IMG/VR virus record: IMGVR_UViG_3300042471_000537
Coordinates: 1 to 38,313 of that record
Source of the DNA: a virus
Strand: one strand, 5' to 3'
Length of the DNA stretch: 38,313 nt
Part shown: positions 1 to 7,341 of the stretch, piece by piece
Numbering within the stretch: the first letter of the stretch is position 1
Layout of the letters: every line of letters begins with the position of its first letter
The notes under the pieces: generated by a model
Told to the model about the DNA's origin: nothing
Seen by the model: the letters and a program-made list of their open reading frames with translations, nothing else
The model's database searches: none
Position numbers and translations under genes: made by a program

Positions 1-28
1 TTTATATGACGTTACTTCGATAACGAAC
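1..28. repeat. Left copy of 28-bp terminal overlap
   Basis: Bases 1-28 are identical to 38286-38313, and the reading frame of the PAS-HisKA gene is continuous when the copies are merged. This supports a circular or circularly permuted genome. The short length looks like an assembly overlap rather than a biological terminal repeat. Confidence 0.9.
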
Positions 29-256
29 CACGAATACGAAAGACAACAGATCTTATTAGAGGAGTTTCGGTTTATGTTAAGTCACGAACTTAGACAGCCA
101 TTAACATCCGTATCTAGTTTAATATCTTTACTCTTAAATAAAGACTCAGTAGAGGACACCGAAAAAGAAAAGATGCTAAAAATGATAGGCGAAAGCGTGG
201 ATCGCTTAGACCAAAGTATAAAGGCTTTAGTCCGGAAAGCTGCTAGAGAGTTATGA
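1..256 (+). CDS. PAS-HisKA protein, C-terminal part (continues from 37975 across the join)
   Basis: This is the second half of a 188-aa protein that begins at 37975 and passes through the duplicated 28 bases at the ends of the window. It holds the end of the PAS domain, a linker helix and a histidine-kinase dimerisation helix. The H-box reads FMLSHELRQPLTSV, and the candidate phospho-acceptor is His132 of the joined protein. In HisKA families this His accepts phosphate from a C-terminal HATPase_c domain. Here the protein stops about 56 residues after the His, so the N, G1 and G2 boxes are absent. The stop overlaps the next start (ATGA). Autophosphorylation alone is therefore unlikely. It may be a phosphate acceptor, a dimerisation partner or a decoy for host kinases, which is inference. 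Confidence 0.85.
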   Translation, partial: LYDVTSITNHEYERQQILLEEFRFMLSHELRQPLTSVSSLISLLLNKDSVEDTEKEKMLKMIGESVDRLDQSIKALVRKAAREL

Positions 257-429
257 AAAAACTTCCTGATACAAAAGAGGAGTGTAACACTCGAATTATT
301 CTCATTATTAGAGATTGGGTAAAAGACGGACGCATCGACGAGTGTAGTGCTAAAAGGATCTTAAAAAGTGTTTTCCCGGAGAAATCTAATACCTTTATCG
401 AAACTCAAATTAAAGAGATATGCCACTAA
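253..429 (+). CDS. Small hypothetical protein (58 aa)
   Basis: The start overlaps the stop of the PAS-HisKA gene (ATGA), so translation is probably coupled. The protein is charged with no membrane segment. It has a helical middle (IILIIRDWVKDGRID) and three cysteines. I do not recognise a family. Its position directly after the PAS-HisKA gene makes it a candidate partner, but nothing in the sequence shows a function. It is too short for a long ORF filter, yet it is tightly packed between two overlapping neighbours. Confidence 0.65.
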   Translation: MKKLPDTKEECNTRIILIIRDWVKDGRIDECSAKRILKSVFPEKSNTFIETQIKEICH

Positions 430-572
430 AGGAAGGTAAGTCGAATTCAATCGTAGCTGAAAATATAAAAACATTAATGGAAGAGGGGACTCCAATTACA
501 CAGGCAATTGCTATAGCTTTAGATATCCAAAAAAGAGCTATAAAAGACGGCAAAAAGGATAAAGAAAAATGA
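420..572 (+). CDS. Small conserved phage protein (50 aa)
   Basis: It begins MPLKEGKS, has a central NIKTLMEEGTPITQAIAIAL and ends in a Lys-rich tail. This resembles a widespread family of tiny phage proteins with a PLKKGKS...NIKxEMxAGKPxxQAxAIAL pattern, whose function is not known to me. It overlaps the gene before it by 10 bp and the gene after it by 4 bp (ATGA), so it belongs to the same transcription unit as the lysis-region genes. Confidence 0.8.
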   Translation: MPLKEGKSNSIVAENIKTLMEEGTPITQAIAIALDIQKRAIKDGKKDKEK

Positions 573-1237
573 AATACTTTAGGGATGTAATTACGGCCTT
601 AAGCGTAACGGTTTCCTTTATATTAATATCCTTACTTTCCCGGACTTGCAATTCAGATCTTAATTACCTATCCGAAATAGAAAGGTTAAAGGGTATTGTA
701 ACTGAATTCAAAATAAAAAAAGACTCCGATAGTAAAACTATACTTTCTCAGGAGCTTAATTTATCTTCCTATAAAAGACGCATAGATAGTCTACAAATTA
801 TTAATTCTACATTTTCGGGTAGCGTTCAATCGAGCACTATTATTAAAACAGAAATTCAATTAGCGAAGCCGGAGACGATATTAGTAGATAAAGTAGTATT
901 GACTTTACCTCAACCGTTTTTCAAAAAAGATAAGCACTATACAATAGGAGGCCTTATAACTAAAGAGGCCGTATTAAGGTTCGACTCGATCTTAATTAAT
1001 ACAGGTTTTTCTTTTGCCGTTGGAGACACTATACGGAGAGGAGTATTTAACAAACTTTTTAAGGTAAAAGACTCAGTCTTTAGACTTCGGTTTGATAATC
1101 CATATATAAAAGTAACCTCTACTTCAAATTACGTTTATCAAAAAAAGAGACATTGGACTGAGCACCCTTTAACTACTTTAGGAATAGGACTTGCCTCCGG
1201 ATATGTTATAGGAAAAATGTATAACCCTAAAAATTAG
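569..1237 (+). CDS. Membrane-anchored coiled-coil protein, spanin-like by context
   Basis: 222 aa. Residues about 8-25 form one hydrophobic segment (ALSVTVSFILISLLS), followed by a Cys that does not fit a clean lipobox, and then a charged, probably coiled-coil stretch around residues 30-75. The remainder is soluble, with a short hydrophobic C-terminal segment (TTLGIGLASGYVIG). The topology suggests a long extracytoplasmic part. It is the last gene of the lysis-region operon before a terminator, so an inner-membrane spanin (Rz-like) role is possible. I do not recognise the family by sequence, and a tail or membrane protein of other function is equally open. Confidence 0.7.
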   Translation: MKYFRDVITALSVTVSFILISLLSRTCNSDLNYLSEIERLKGIVTEFKIKKDSDSKTILSQELNLSSYKRRIDSLQIINSTFSGSVQSSTIIKTEIQLAKPETILVDKVVLTLPQPFFKKDKHYTIGGLITKEAVLRFDSILINTGFSFAVGDTIRRGVFNKLFKVKDSVFRLRFDNPYIKVTSTSNYVYQKKRHWTEHPLTTLGIGLASGYVIGKMYNPKN

Positions 1238-1269
1238 GCGGTTGCTAATCAGGGCTTAAGGTTTTTTTT
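1225..1269 (+). terminator. Terminator after the lysis-region operon
   Basis: The arms are CCCT/AGGG and ATTAG/CTAAT (1225-1254), nested around a short loop. A run of seven or more T follows at 1262-1269. It overlaps the last codons of the preceding gene and separates the late region from the early region. Confidence 0.6.
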
Positions 1270-1290
1270 GCTATTTATTTTTTGAAAAAG

Positions 1291-1321
1291 TTTGCATAAT
1301 AGGAAAGTATGTTTACCTTTG
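1291..1321 (+). promoter_or_regulatory. Promoter, early type (copy 1)
   Basis: Bacteroidota-type promoter: TTTG at 1291-1294 inside GAAAAAGTTTGC, a spacer of exactly 19 bp, and TACCTTTG at 1314-1321. The first ATG of the open frame (1309) lies inside the promoter, so the true start is the ATG at 1345. Confidence 0.85.
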
Positions 1322-1344
1322 CAGGAAATAACATACATAACTAT

Positions 1345-1656
1345 ATGGAAAACACTAAAGCAACAGACGTAGTAAGAGCAAGAACGCACTTTAGAACGTC
1401 GGATGGTTCGTACTTCTGCTACGACCACATTGAAGGGGTACTTGGTACAATTGTATCAGACGGATCTCGAAAAGGCATATTCGTAAGGACGGATAAGACC
1501 GGAGCACAATTAACTCGACAGTTCTATAAAGAGGAACGGTATTCAGTCCCTTCGGACGACAGGCTCTACTACCCTTTATCAGAGACGGAGTGGAACAACA
1601 GATTAGCGACAATTCTAACAGACGTTGACAGAACCTTAATAACTATGTCGCTATGA
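1345..1656 (+). CDS. Hypothetical early protein (103 aa)
   Basis: First gene behind the copy-1 promoter. I chose ATG 1345 because the upstream ATG at 1309 lies inside the -7 box. The protein starts MENTKATDV and is soluble and charged. It looks mostly beta in character (YFCYDHIEGVLGTIVSDG, KGIFVRTD). It may be a small phage early protein, and I recognise no family. Its stop overlaps the start of the HTH regulator (ATGA), so the two are probably co-translated, which hints at a shared regulatory or takeover role. Confidence 0.75.
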   Translation: MENTKATDVVRARTHFRTSDGSYFCYDHIEGVLGTIVSDGSRKGIFVRTDKTGAQLTRQFYKEERYSVPSDDRLYYPLSETEWNNRLATILTDVDRTLITMSL

Positions 1657-2189
1657 AAGAGGTTAAATTTACTCACATTAAGAATGTCGACTTTAGAAGA
1701 TTGTCCGGTATACTTTCTCAGAGAAAATCCGATCTAAAATATTCAGAGAATTATATTTCTAAAGAAAGTGGACTAAGCTCAGGATGCATAAATAATATCC
1801 TACGAAATCGTTTTAATCCGTCTTGGAGGTCTATAAAGGCAATCTGCGATGTATTAAAGATCGACTACAAAGCAGCGGTTGAAGTCTGTAAAATTAGCCC
1901 GGAACTAAAAACAGGAGAGCCTAAAAAAATTACGGTAATGAAACCCGTAGAAACTACAAAAAGCTCTTACAATAATGATCTAGAAAAAAATCAACCTGTA
2001 AAGCCTATAGTTCAACCGGCTTCAAAACAAGGGACGTTAGAACTAGATTTACAGCCGGAGCAAACGAGACAGGATAAACTGAATTCAATAATTCATAATA
2101 ACTTGGAAAGACAGGCAGTAGAGTACCTACTACATTTAGGATATCGACTCGAAAAACCTGTAACAATAACTAAATACGTAACCCTTTAA
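1653..2189 (+). CDS. HTH transcriptional regulator (XRE/Cro-like)
   Basis: 178 aa. Residues about 30-70 form a lambda-repressor-type helix-turn-helix (ENYISKESGLSSGCINNILR, then SWRSIKAICDVLKID). A flexible Lys/Thr/Pro/Gln-rich linker follows at about residues 85-140, and a short C-terminal domain starts at EYLLHLGYRL. The family binds operator DNA. As the second gene of the first early operon it is well placed to control the early-to-late switch. No integrase is seen, so it need not be a lysogeny repressor. A possible target is the dyad at 28827-28860, which is inference. Confidence 0.8.
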   Translation: MKEVKFTHIKNVDFRRLSGILSQRKSDLKYSENYISKESGLSSGCINNILRNRFNPSWRSIKAICDVLKIDYKAAVEVCKISPELKTGEPKKITVMKPVETTKSSYNNDLEKNQPVKPIVQPASKQGTLELDLQPEQTRQDKLNSIIHNNLERQAVEYLLHLGYRLEKPVTITKYVTL

Positions 2190-2199
2190 TCTTGAATAA

Positions 2200-2847
2200 A
2201 TGATAGAGTTGACAGCTCCAATTGGAGTAAATTCACAATCAAAACTTGCTCCGGCAGGAACTCACGTAGCTATATGCTATCAAATTATTGACTTAGGCAC
2301 TTGCGAACAAGGAGGCCAATTTCCCGGTAAAAAACGGAAAATCCAATTCTTATTCGAACTTCCCAATGAAAAGACGGTGTTTTCAGAGGACAAAGGAGAG
2401 CAGCCTTTCTACTGTCGAAACGTCTATACTTTAAGTATGCACGAAAAAAGCACACTTAGAAAGGACGTACAGGGTTGGCTAGGTAAAAACTTAACGGACT
2501 CAGAGGCTAAGACCTTTAACATTTTTAAGCTTTTAGGACAGCCTTGTATGATTTCATTAGTTCACGTAGATAAAGGAGGCAGTACTTATGCTAATATAAA
2601 CTCGATAAGTAAACTTCCTAAAGGGCTAACAGTTCCGGAGTGCTATAACCCTCAACTAGCTTTTTCACCTATTCAACCGGATATGAATGCCTTTAATAAA
2701 CTTCCGACATTTATACAGGATAAGATACGTCAATCCGACGAGTGGATCTTAAATAATGCAACGGGAGTTCCTTTACCTAATATAAAGAGCGAAGTAGATC
2801 CGGGCACGTCTTTTTTTACAGACACTAACGATCTACCTTGGGATTAA
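2200..2847 (+). CDS. ssb: Single-stranded DNA-binding protein (phage OB-fold type)
   Basis: 215 aa. The N-terminal region is beta-rich (APAGTHVAICYQIIDLGT, RKIQFLFELPNE), consistent with an OB-fold, as in phage ssDNA-binding/DUF669-like proteins. The C-terminus is acidic and ends TDTNDLPWD, which matches the SSB C-terminal tip that recruits partner proteins. It sits just upstream of an exonuclease and helicase, as expected for a recombination and replication operon. The start ATG follows the HTH gene by 10 bp. The fold is inferred and the acidic tip is seen directly. Confidence 0.75.
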   Translation: MIELTAPIGVNSQSKLAPAGTHVAICYQIIDLGTCEQGGQFPGKKRKIQFLFELPNEKTVFSEDKGEQPFYCRNVYTLSMHEKSTLRKDVQGWLGKNLTDSEAKTFNIFKLLGQPCMISLVHVDKGGSTYANINSISKLPKGLTVPECYNPQLAFSPIQPDMNAFNKLPTFIQDKIRQSDEWILNNATGVPLPNIKSEVDPGTSFFTDTNDLPWD

Positions 2848-2900
2848 TAATTAACAGGGGCGGTATCCTAATCGTACCGTCCCTATTAAAACTAAAAGAA

Positions 2901-3536
2901 ATGGACAACACTACGATTACACAATTAATACAAACAGGATCTATAATTGCTCCGGCTATAGAAACCCTGCCAACGGACTTCTCTATAGAGACAGAGTCAA
3001 ATCATAAAAAGTATTACGAACAGGCTAAGATTGTAAACGCATTCTTAAAGTCGATCGAGACAGAGCGAAAAAAACTAACCAAGCCTTTAGACGACTTAAA
3101 GAAATCTATAATGCAGGAGGAGGCCGAATGGACAAATCCTTATAAAGCATATCTAGAGTCGATTAAACAGGCTTTAGTAAAATACGATGTCTACATACTT
3201 GAAAAAGAAAAAGAGGCTAACAGAATGCTTAAAGAGGCTGCTAAAGATCAGTTAGCTATAGGAACTCCTATACAGGATATCTTAGAGAGTATGGTACAGG
3301 CTAACGTAGTACTTGAAAAGCCTAAGAATATCCGGACAACTATTAAAGCCCGTATTGAAGTAGGTCGTAAGAAATCAGAGGTAGATTGGATAACCGTCTT
3401 AAAAGCACTTTTTTCTACCGGGAATCTAGATGCAGACGAACTACTAAAGAACCTGCCAAAAGCGATGTCAGAATTAGGGATTTCAGAGATTAAAGGAATT
3501 GAACTTTACGAAATTAAAACACAGGTAATCCGATGA
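2901..3536 (+). CDS. Recombination-associated coiled-coil protein
   Basis: 211 aa from ATG 2901, which follows an A-rich stretch. The frame can be extended upstream to a TTG at 2838 inside the ssb gene, but the ATG is preferred. The central helical region contains IETERKKLTKPLDDLKKSIM, a pattern common in phage proteins encoded beside RecE/RecT-type genes (DUF1351-like). The rest is helical and charged. The stop overlaps the exonuclease start (ATGA). A role in DNA recombination is inferred from this placement, and no catalytic motif is visible. Confidence 0.7.
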   Translation: MDNTTITQLIQTGSIIAPAIETLPTDFSIETESNHKKYYEQAKIVNAFLKSIETERKKLTKPLDDLKKSIMQEEAEWTNPYKAYLESIKQALVKYDVYILEKEKEANRMLKEAAKDQLAIGTPIQDILESMVQANVVLEKPKNIRTTIKARIEVGRKKSEVDWITVLKALFSTGNLDADELLKNLPKAMSELGISEIKGIELYEIKTQVIR

Positions 3537-4162
3537 CAAGACAGGACTATATTAAATACCCTGCACTTAGCGCAAGTGGTATAAAACGATTTTACACCGG
3601 AGACTTAAAACATATTCGAAAGGCTCTCGACTCCGGTGCGAGTTTACACCAAAGGCTCTTAGAAGTAGATCCGGAGGAGCACGATCAAGAGGCTGCAAAT
3701 GTATACAGGTGTATTAATGACAATCCGATAGCGTCGATAATATTTAATAACGCTCAATACGAAGTACCTGCCGTTGCAGAATTGGTATTAAATTCAAGTA
3801 TTATACCTGCTAAAGCTATGTACGATATAATTAATAAGGAGGCCGGAGTTATAGCAGACGTAAAAACTACTAAAGCCAAAACCTTAGCTGTATTTAAGAC
3901 CGATATGATTAAGCATTTTAATCATATACAGGCTATTTGGTATTGTATGGTGGCTAACGTAGATCCGGATAAGTTCTATTACATAGGAGTCACTGAAAAG
4001 TGTCGTACAGACTCCGGAACGGGTTTAGACATTTACGTACATAGACACTCTCAGGAGGAAATCGTAGAGGCTAAAGCTCTTATAAGTCATTTTTTACAAA
4101 ACAGTAAAGAGAAGATTTCTGACATAAAGTCTCGATATGAACTAGCGATGTTAAACCGTTAA
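3533..4162 (+). CDS. PD-(D/E)XK exonuclease, RecE-like
   Basis: 209 aa. The N-terminus (YPALSASGIKRF) is typical of the DUF3799/RecE-like family. Candidate active-site residues are His39 (SGASLHQRLLE), Asp98, Asp109 and Lys111 (GVIADVKTT), and a QxxxY motif at Gln133-Tyr137. The family degrades dsDNA 5'-3' to give ssDNA for annealing. Its neighbours (SSB, a helper, a VRR nuclease) support this. No obvious RecT or Erf annealase is present, so either the upstream 211-aa protein or a host protein may fill that role. Confidence 0.85.
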   Translation: MTRQDYIKYPALSASGIKRFYTGDLKHIRKALDSGASLHQRLLEVDPEEHDQEAANVYRCINDNPIASIIFNNAQYEVPAVAELVLNSSIIPAKAMYDIINKEAGVIADVKTTKAKTLAVFKTDMIKHFNHIQAIWYCMVANVDPDKFYYIGVTEKCRTDSGTGLDIYVHRHSQEEIVEAKALISHFLQNSKEKISDIKSRYELAMLNR

Positions 4163-4173
4163 ATCTACTCGAT

Positions 4174-4557
4174 ATGCTATCAACTGAAAAAAGGATCTAT
4201 CCTATAATAGCTCGATACATTAGCTATCTATACCCGGACACGGTCTTTAGGTTTGACCACGCAGCCGGACTGTATCTTACTAAACAAGCTGCACTCCGGC
4301 ATAAGGCCGTAAATCCACAGAGAGGTTATCCTGATTTGTTTATAGCGAAGCCAAGTAAAGGATATGCAGGAATGTTTCTAGAGATAAAGAGCGACTTAGA
4401 AAGCCCGTATAAAAAGGACGGTAAACTTAAGAAAAACGAACACCTTGAAGAGCAAAAGAAGGTTCTCGACACACTTTCTAAAGAGGGATATTTCGCTACG
4501 TTTGGAGTTGGTATAGAGGACTGTCTAAAAAAGATAGATTGGTACTTAAGAAAATAG
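4174..4557 (+). CDS. VRR-NUC domain nuclease
   Basis: 127 aa, a single VRR-NUC (PD-(D/E)XK) domain. Visible motif: GYPDLFIA with Asp54, then FLEIK with Glu70 and Lys72, followed by HLEEQKKVLDTL and a strand-helix ending (FATFGVGIEDCLKKI). Stand-alone proteins of this type in phages act on branched or ssDNA and have been proposed as Holliday-junction resolvases. It follows the exonuclease by 11 bp and is the last gene before the structured gap at 4558-4683, so it closes the recombination operon. Confidence 0.88.
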   Translation: MLSTEKRIYPIIARYISYLYPDTVFRFDHAAGLYLTKQAALRHKAVNPQRGYPDLFIAKPSKGYAGMFLEIKSDLESPYKKDGKLKKNEHLEEQKKVLDTLSKEGYFATFGVGIEDCLKKIDWYLRK

Positions 4558-4575
4558 TGTAAATTCAAGTCAGGA

Positions 4576-4601
4576 TAGAGTGTAAGTGGGACTATACTCT
4601 A
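4576..4601 (+). other. RNA hairpin in the 4558-4683 gap
   Basis: TAGAGT at 4576-4581 pairs with ACTCTA at 4596-4601, extended by a G-U pair and two A-U pairs around an 8-nt loop. No T-tract follows. It lies 14 nt upstream of the larger nested hairpin and may fold together with it. Confidence 0.5.
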
Positions 4602-4615
4602 GTTAAAAACTTAAC

Positions 4616-4677
4616 AGGCTTACGAACTGAGGGGCTATTTTAGCCCGTCCCAACTCAGTACCCGTAAGCCTTTTTCT
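4616..4677 (+). terminator. Large nested hairpin with T-tract (terminator or structured RNA)
   Basis: Three collinear helices: AGGCTTACG 4616-4624 with CGTAAGCCT 4663-4671, ACTGAG 4626-4631 with CTCAGT 4654-4659, and GGGCTA 4632-4637 with TAGCCC 4641-4646. A TTTTT tract follows. The structure is much larger than needed for a simple terminator and ends 8 nt before the next start codon, so it may also affect translation of the replication gene. Confidence 0.75.
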
Positions 4678-4683
4678 ATTGTA

Positions 4684-5406
4684 ATGGACAGAAAATCTTT
4701 TATAATGTACACGGATTGGTACGAAACGATAAAGCACCTACCGGATGAAAAACTAGGAACTCTTATAAGGCACGTTTATGATTACGTTTCAGACGGGACT
4801 ACTTTAGAAGTTACAAATCCTTTATTCTTTGTCTTTAATCCGATAAGGATACAGCTAGATAGAGATGGAGAGACCTATGACCGAATACGGGAGCAGCGAT
4901 CAATAGCAGGTAAGATCTCAGCTAACAGGAGAAAAGACAGTCAATCGTATAATAATAGTGTTCAAACAGATATAACAAGCCCTACAAATGTTAACAGCGT
5001 TGAACAGCGTTCAGTTTCGTTAACTGATAATATAAATGATAATGATAATGATAGTGTTATAAAAAGAAAGAGACGATCTAAAGAGCCGTCTTTCGAATAT
5101 CGGAGTAAAACCTACTTTAAGGACTCTTTAATTAATGATCTATTCTGCGAGTACTTAGATAGCCGGGTAAAGAATAAGCAGCCCGTTACAGAGTCCGTAA
5201 TAGACAGGATAGTAGAAAAGTGTAAACGTACGTTTGCTACGGCAGCACTATTCAAACAAGCCTTAGAAGATACGATCGAACACGGTTGGAAAGGGATCTA
5301 TCTTAAGGAGAATGCAAATCTATTAAACGAAACTAAGCAGAAGTCTAATACATTCTCAGACTCAGAACCAAGGTCTTGGAAAGCAGGAAACTTAAACTCG
5401 AAGTAA
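4684..5406 (+). CDS. DUF6291-type replication protein
   Basis: 240 aa. The N-terminal 75 residues (FIMYTDWYETIKHLPDEKLGT, then NPLFFVFNPIRIQLDRDGETYDRIREQ) match the DUF6291 pattern found in phage replication proteins. A low-complexity linker rich in Asn/Asp/Ser follows (about 85-130, with NDNDNDS), then a basic stretch KRKRRSKE and a C-terminal helical region. It directly precedes DnaB (1 bp gap), so a helicase-loader or origin-binding role is likely by context. The DUF assignment is by eye and the function is inferred. Confidence 0.75.
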   Translation: MDRKSFIMYTDWYETIKHLPDEKLGTLIRHVYDYVSDGTTLEVTNPLFFVFNPIRIQLDRDGETYDRIREQRSIAGKISANRRKDSQSYNNSVQTDITSPTNVNSVEQRSVSLTDNINDNDNDSVIKRKRRSKEPSFEYRSKTYFKDSLINDLFCEYLDSRVKNKQPVTESVIDRIVEKCKRTFATAALFKQALEDTIEHGWKGIYLKENANLLNETKQKSNTFSDSEPRSWKAGNLNSK

Positions 5407-5407
5407 T

Positions 5408-6808
5408 ATGAAAATAGACACCACCGAACTTGAAGCATCTATTATAGGAGCTATCCTATTATACCCGGAAACGGCCTACGAAATAATAACCCGTCTTTCG
5501 CAGGATTACTTTTCAGAAGGTAGTTACCGGGACACCTTTCAGATTATATCCGAACTTCATAAAAACGGTAAGACAGCAAACCTGCTAACTGTTTCTCAGG
5601 AGAGCCGGAAGATACCGGACGAACTAAAGGCAAAAGGGGTAAGATCCGTTATAATAAATGCTACAAACAGCGTTAATATACACGATCCTATACCGGAGTA
5701 CATATCTGAACTAAAGGAGGCCTATATTTCCCGGTCTGTAACGAATATAATTACAGAACGGATTATATCTAATACCACCTCCGGAACTAATCTTGCAACT
5801 GAAATTATAAAGAGTCTAACGGATTTAATAGACCACAATTCTACAGATGAAAGTATAATTACACCGTCGCAGCTTGTAGACTACGAAAGAAATCTATACT
5901 ACGAACAGGCCGCAGTAGTTCGATCCGGAAAACTAATTGGAGTCGATACAGGACTAGAGTGTCTAAACGACTTTACCGGAGGGTGGCAGCCGGAGCTAAT
6001 AGTACTTGCAGGTAGACCGGGTATGGGTAAGACGGCCTGTGCACTCTTTCACGGACTGAGTACCGGGGACGAAGGGATCTACATAAATTGCGAAATGTCT
6101 AAGAGCCAACTTGCTCAGAGGTTAATCCTAAACAGAGCTAAGGGCAGTATAGACGGTAGAGAATTAAAAAAGAGAACCTTAGATGAAGCAGGTAAACTTA
6201 ACTATGAAAAGGCTATAGGACTTGTAGAAAAGACTAAGCTCAATACATACTATAAACCGGCCTGTGGAGTATTCGAGGCTATCCGGGTTATTAAGAAAGC
6301 TTATAGGAAAGGCCAATGTAAATGGGCTATAATCGACTATTTGCAACTTTTGCAATATGAAGGCCCACGGGCTCAGAGTAGGGAGCAGGAAGTTAGCACT
6401 ATTATAAAGCTACTAAAGAGGCTACAGCTCGAATTAAACATACCTATAATAGTATTGGCTCAGATTAGTAGAGCCGTCGAACAGAGGCAGAGCCGGAAGC
6501 CTATCTTAAGCGATCTTAGAGAGTCCGGAGAAATAGAGCAGACGGCAGATACCGTTGTTTTTATTTGGAGGCCGGGTTACTACGGATTGTCAGACGAACA
6601 GGGAAAGGACTATACTAACGAAATATTCTATCTATTTGAAAAACATAGGCAGGGATCAGTCGGATATGTCGAGTTTAGACATAATGAAACGCTTACGGAT
6701 TTCTACGATGTTAACTACTCGAAGTCACTACCGGACTTAACGCCTCCGACTTCATTGCTCCGAAATTGGACGGAAACCGAAAAGTGGGACAGTAACACCG
6801 ATTTTTAA
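5408..6808 (+). CDS. dnaB: Replicative DNA helicase, DnaB-like
   Basis: 466 aa, the usual size. The N-terminal helical domain starts TTELEASIIGAILLYPETAY. The RecA-like C-terminal domain carries Walker A GRPGMGKT (residues 202-209), a Walker B region (WAIIDYLQLLQYEG), and the later motifs QISRAVEQRQSRKPILSDLRESGEIEQTAD and FLFEKHRQG-like, all typical of DnaB. It unwinds DNA at the phage fork. No phage polymerase or primase is seen here, so host enzymes are probably recruited. Last gene of the replication operon. Confidence 0.95.
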   Translation: MKIDTTELEASIIGAILLYPETAYEIITRLSQDYFSEGSYRDTFQIISELHKNGKTANLLTVSQESRKIPDELKAKGVRSVIINATNSVNIHDPIPEYISELKEAYISRSVTNIITERIISNTTSGTNLATEIIKSLTDLIDHNSTDESIITPSQLVDYERNLYYEQAAVVRSGKLIGVDTGLECLNDFTGGWQPELIVLAGRPGMGKTACALFHGLSTGDEGIYINCEMSKSQLAQRLILNRAKGSIDGRELKKRTLDEAGKLNYEKAIGLVEKTKLNTYYKPACGVFEAIRVIKKAYRKGQCKWAIIDYLQLLQYEGPRAQSREQEVSTIIKLLKRLQLELNIPIIVLAQISRAVEQRQSRKPILSDLRESGEIEQTADTVVFIWRPGYYGLSDEQGKDYTNEIFYLFEKHRQGSVGYVEFRHNETLTDFYDVNYSKSLPDLTPPTSLLRNWTETEKWDSNTDF

Positions 6809-6829
6809 CTAAAGATATAAAATCCGAAT

Positions 6830-6940
6830 TAAGGCCGTTTAGGAGGCCTGTAATAAGTGATAAGCCCTGTAGGATGTCTACATACCTTTTTTTAGAGATC
6901 TAAGTTTTTCAACGTGGGCACGGGTTTTAGATCCTACAAA
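6830..6940 (+). other. Structured intergenic RNA with mutually exclusive pairings
   Basis: Gap between dnaB and the next promoter. AGGCC/GGCCT pair at about 6831-6848. TGTAG 6868-6872 pairs with CTACA 6878-6882 and is followed by a T7 run (6887-6893), a terminator. TGTAGGAT 6868-6875 can instead pair perfectly with ATCCTACA 6931-6938, and GATCTAA 6897-6903 can pair with TTAGATC 6927-6933. The alternatives share bases, so they compete. Confidence 0.55.
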
Positions 6941-6957
6941 AAAAAGTTTTGAAAAAG

Positions 6958-6988
6958 TTTGCAGAATCAAAAAAAAGATGTATATTTG
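6958..6988 (+). promoter_or_regulatory. Promoter, early type (copy 2)
   Basis: TTTG 6958-6961 within TTGAAAAAGTTTGC, 19-bp spacer, TATATTTG 6981-6988. It drives the gene at 7028. The apparent upstream TTG start at 6959 lies inside the promoter and is rejected. Confidence 0.85.
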
Positions 6989-7027
6989 TACAGCAATCAA
7001 GCAAGAAACTATCTTAAATCAGAAAAA

Positions 7028-7234
7028 ATGGAAACTTCGGAAATCTACAAAACGAAAAAAGTTAACTCAATTAATACTATAACTTGTATGATAGAGGAAA
7101 CTTATATGGATAACTTTTCAGTTTTAATCTACGACGAAGAGGGTGGCGTATGGATCGAAAAGTTCGCTAGTACATATTTAGATGCTGTTGAAATCGCAGA
7201 AAAGCTATTCTTAAAAGTTTGTAAAAAGTATTAA
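7028..7234 (+). CDS. Small early protein (68 aa)
   Basis: The start at ATG 7028 is chosen because it lies after the promoter and an A-rich leader. The protein begins METSEIYKTKK, then appears to be a small alpha/beta domain (DNFSVLIYDEEGGVWIEKF, then a helix LDAVEIAEKLFLKV). No family is recognised. It is monocistronic, between a promoter and a terminator whose hairpin includes the stop codon. It shares its first codons (MET[ST]) with several other early genes of this phage. Confidence 0.75.
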   Translation: METSEIYKTKKVNSINTITCMIEETYMDNFSVLIYDEEGGVWIEKFASTYLDAVEIAEKLFLKVCKKY

Positions 7235-7258
7235 GGTCTAAAGGCCTTATTTTTTTTT
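7232..7258 (+). terminator. Terminator
   Basis: TAAGG at 7232-7236 pairs with CCTTA at 7245-7249, followed by a run of nine T. The hairpin uses the stop codon of the preceding gene. Confidence 0.65.
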
Positions 7259-7276
7259 ACTTTTTTTTTGAAAAAG

Positions 7277-7307
7277 TTTGCACAATCAAAATAAGTTTAT
7301 ATATTTG
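7277..7307 (+). promoter_or_regulatory. Promoter, early type (copy 3)
   Basis: TTTG 7277-7280 in TTGAAAAAGTTTGC, 19-bp spacer, TATATTTG 7300-7307. It precedes the small-gene cluster starting at 7342 with an A-rich leader. Confidence 0.85.
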
Positions 7308-7341
7308 CCAAACAAAACACACACAAAAAAACTTAAACATC

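Noticed and set aside
1-28. Biological direct terminal repeat
   Set aside because: 28 bp is too short for a typical terminal repeat and is better explained as an assembly overlap of a circular contig.
1391-1612. Long minus-strand open frames opposite early and tail genes (also 18994-19350, 29158-29574, 13277-13513)
   Set aside because: They lie opposite well-supported plus-strand genes, show biased composition (Ser/Leu/Phe-rich) and lack promoters, so they are shadows.
1653-2189. Lysogeny repressor and temperate lifestyle
   Set aside because: There is an HTH regulator, but no integrase, excisionase, attachment site or partition ATPase is seen.
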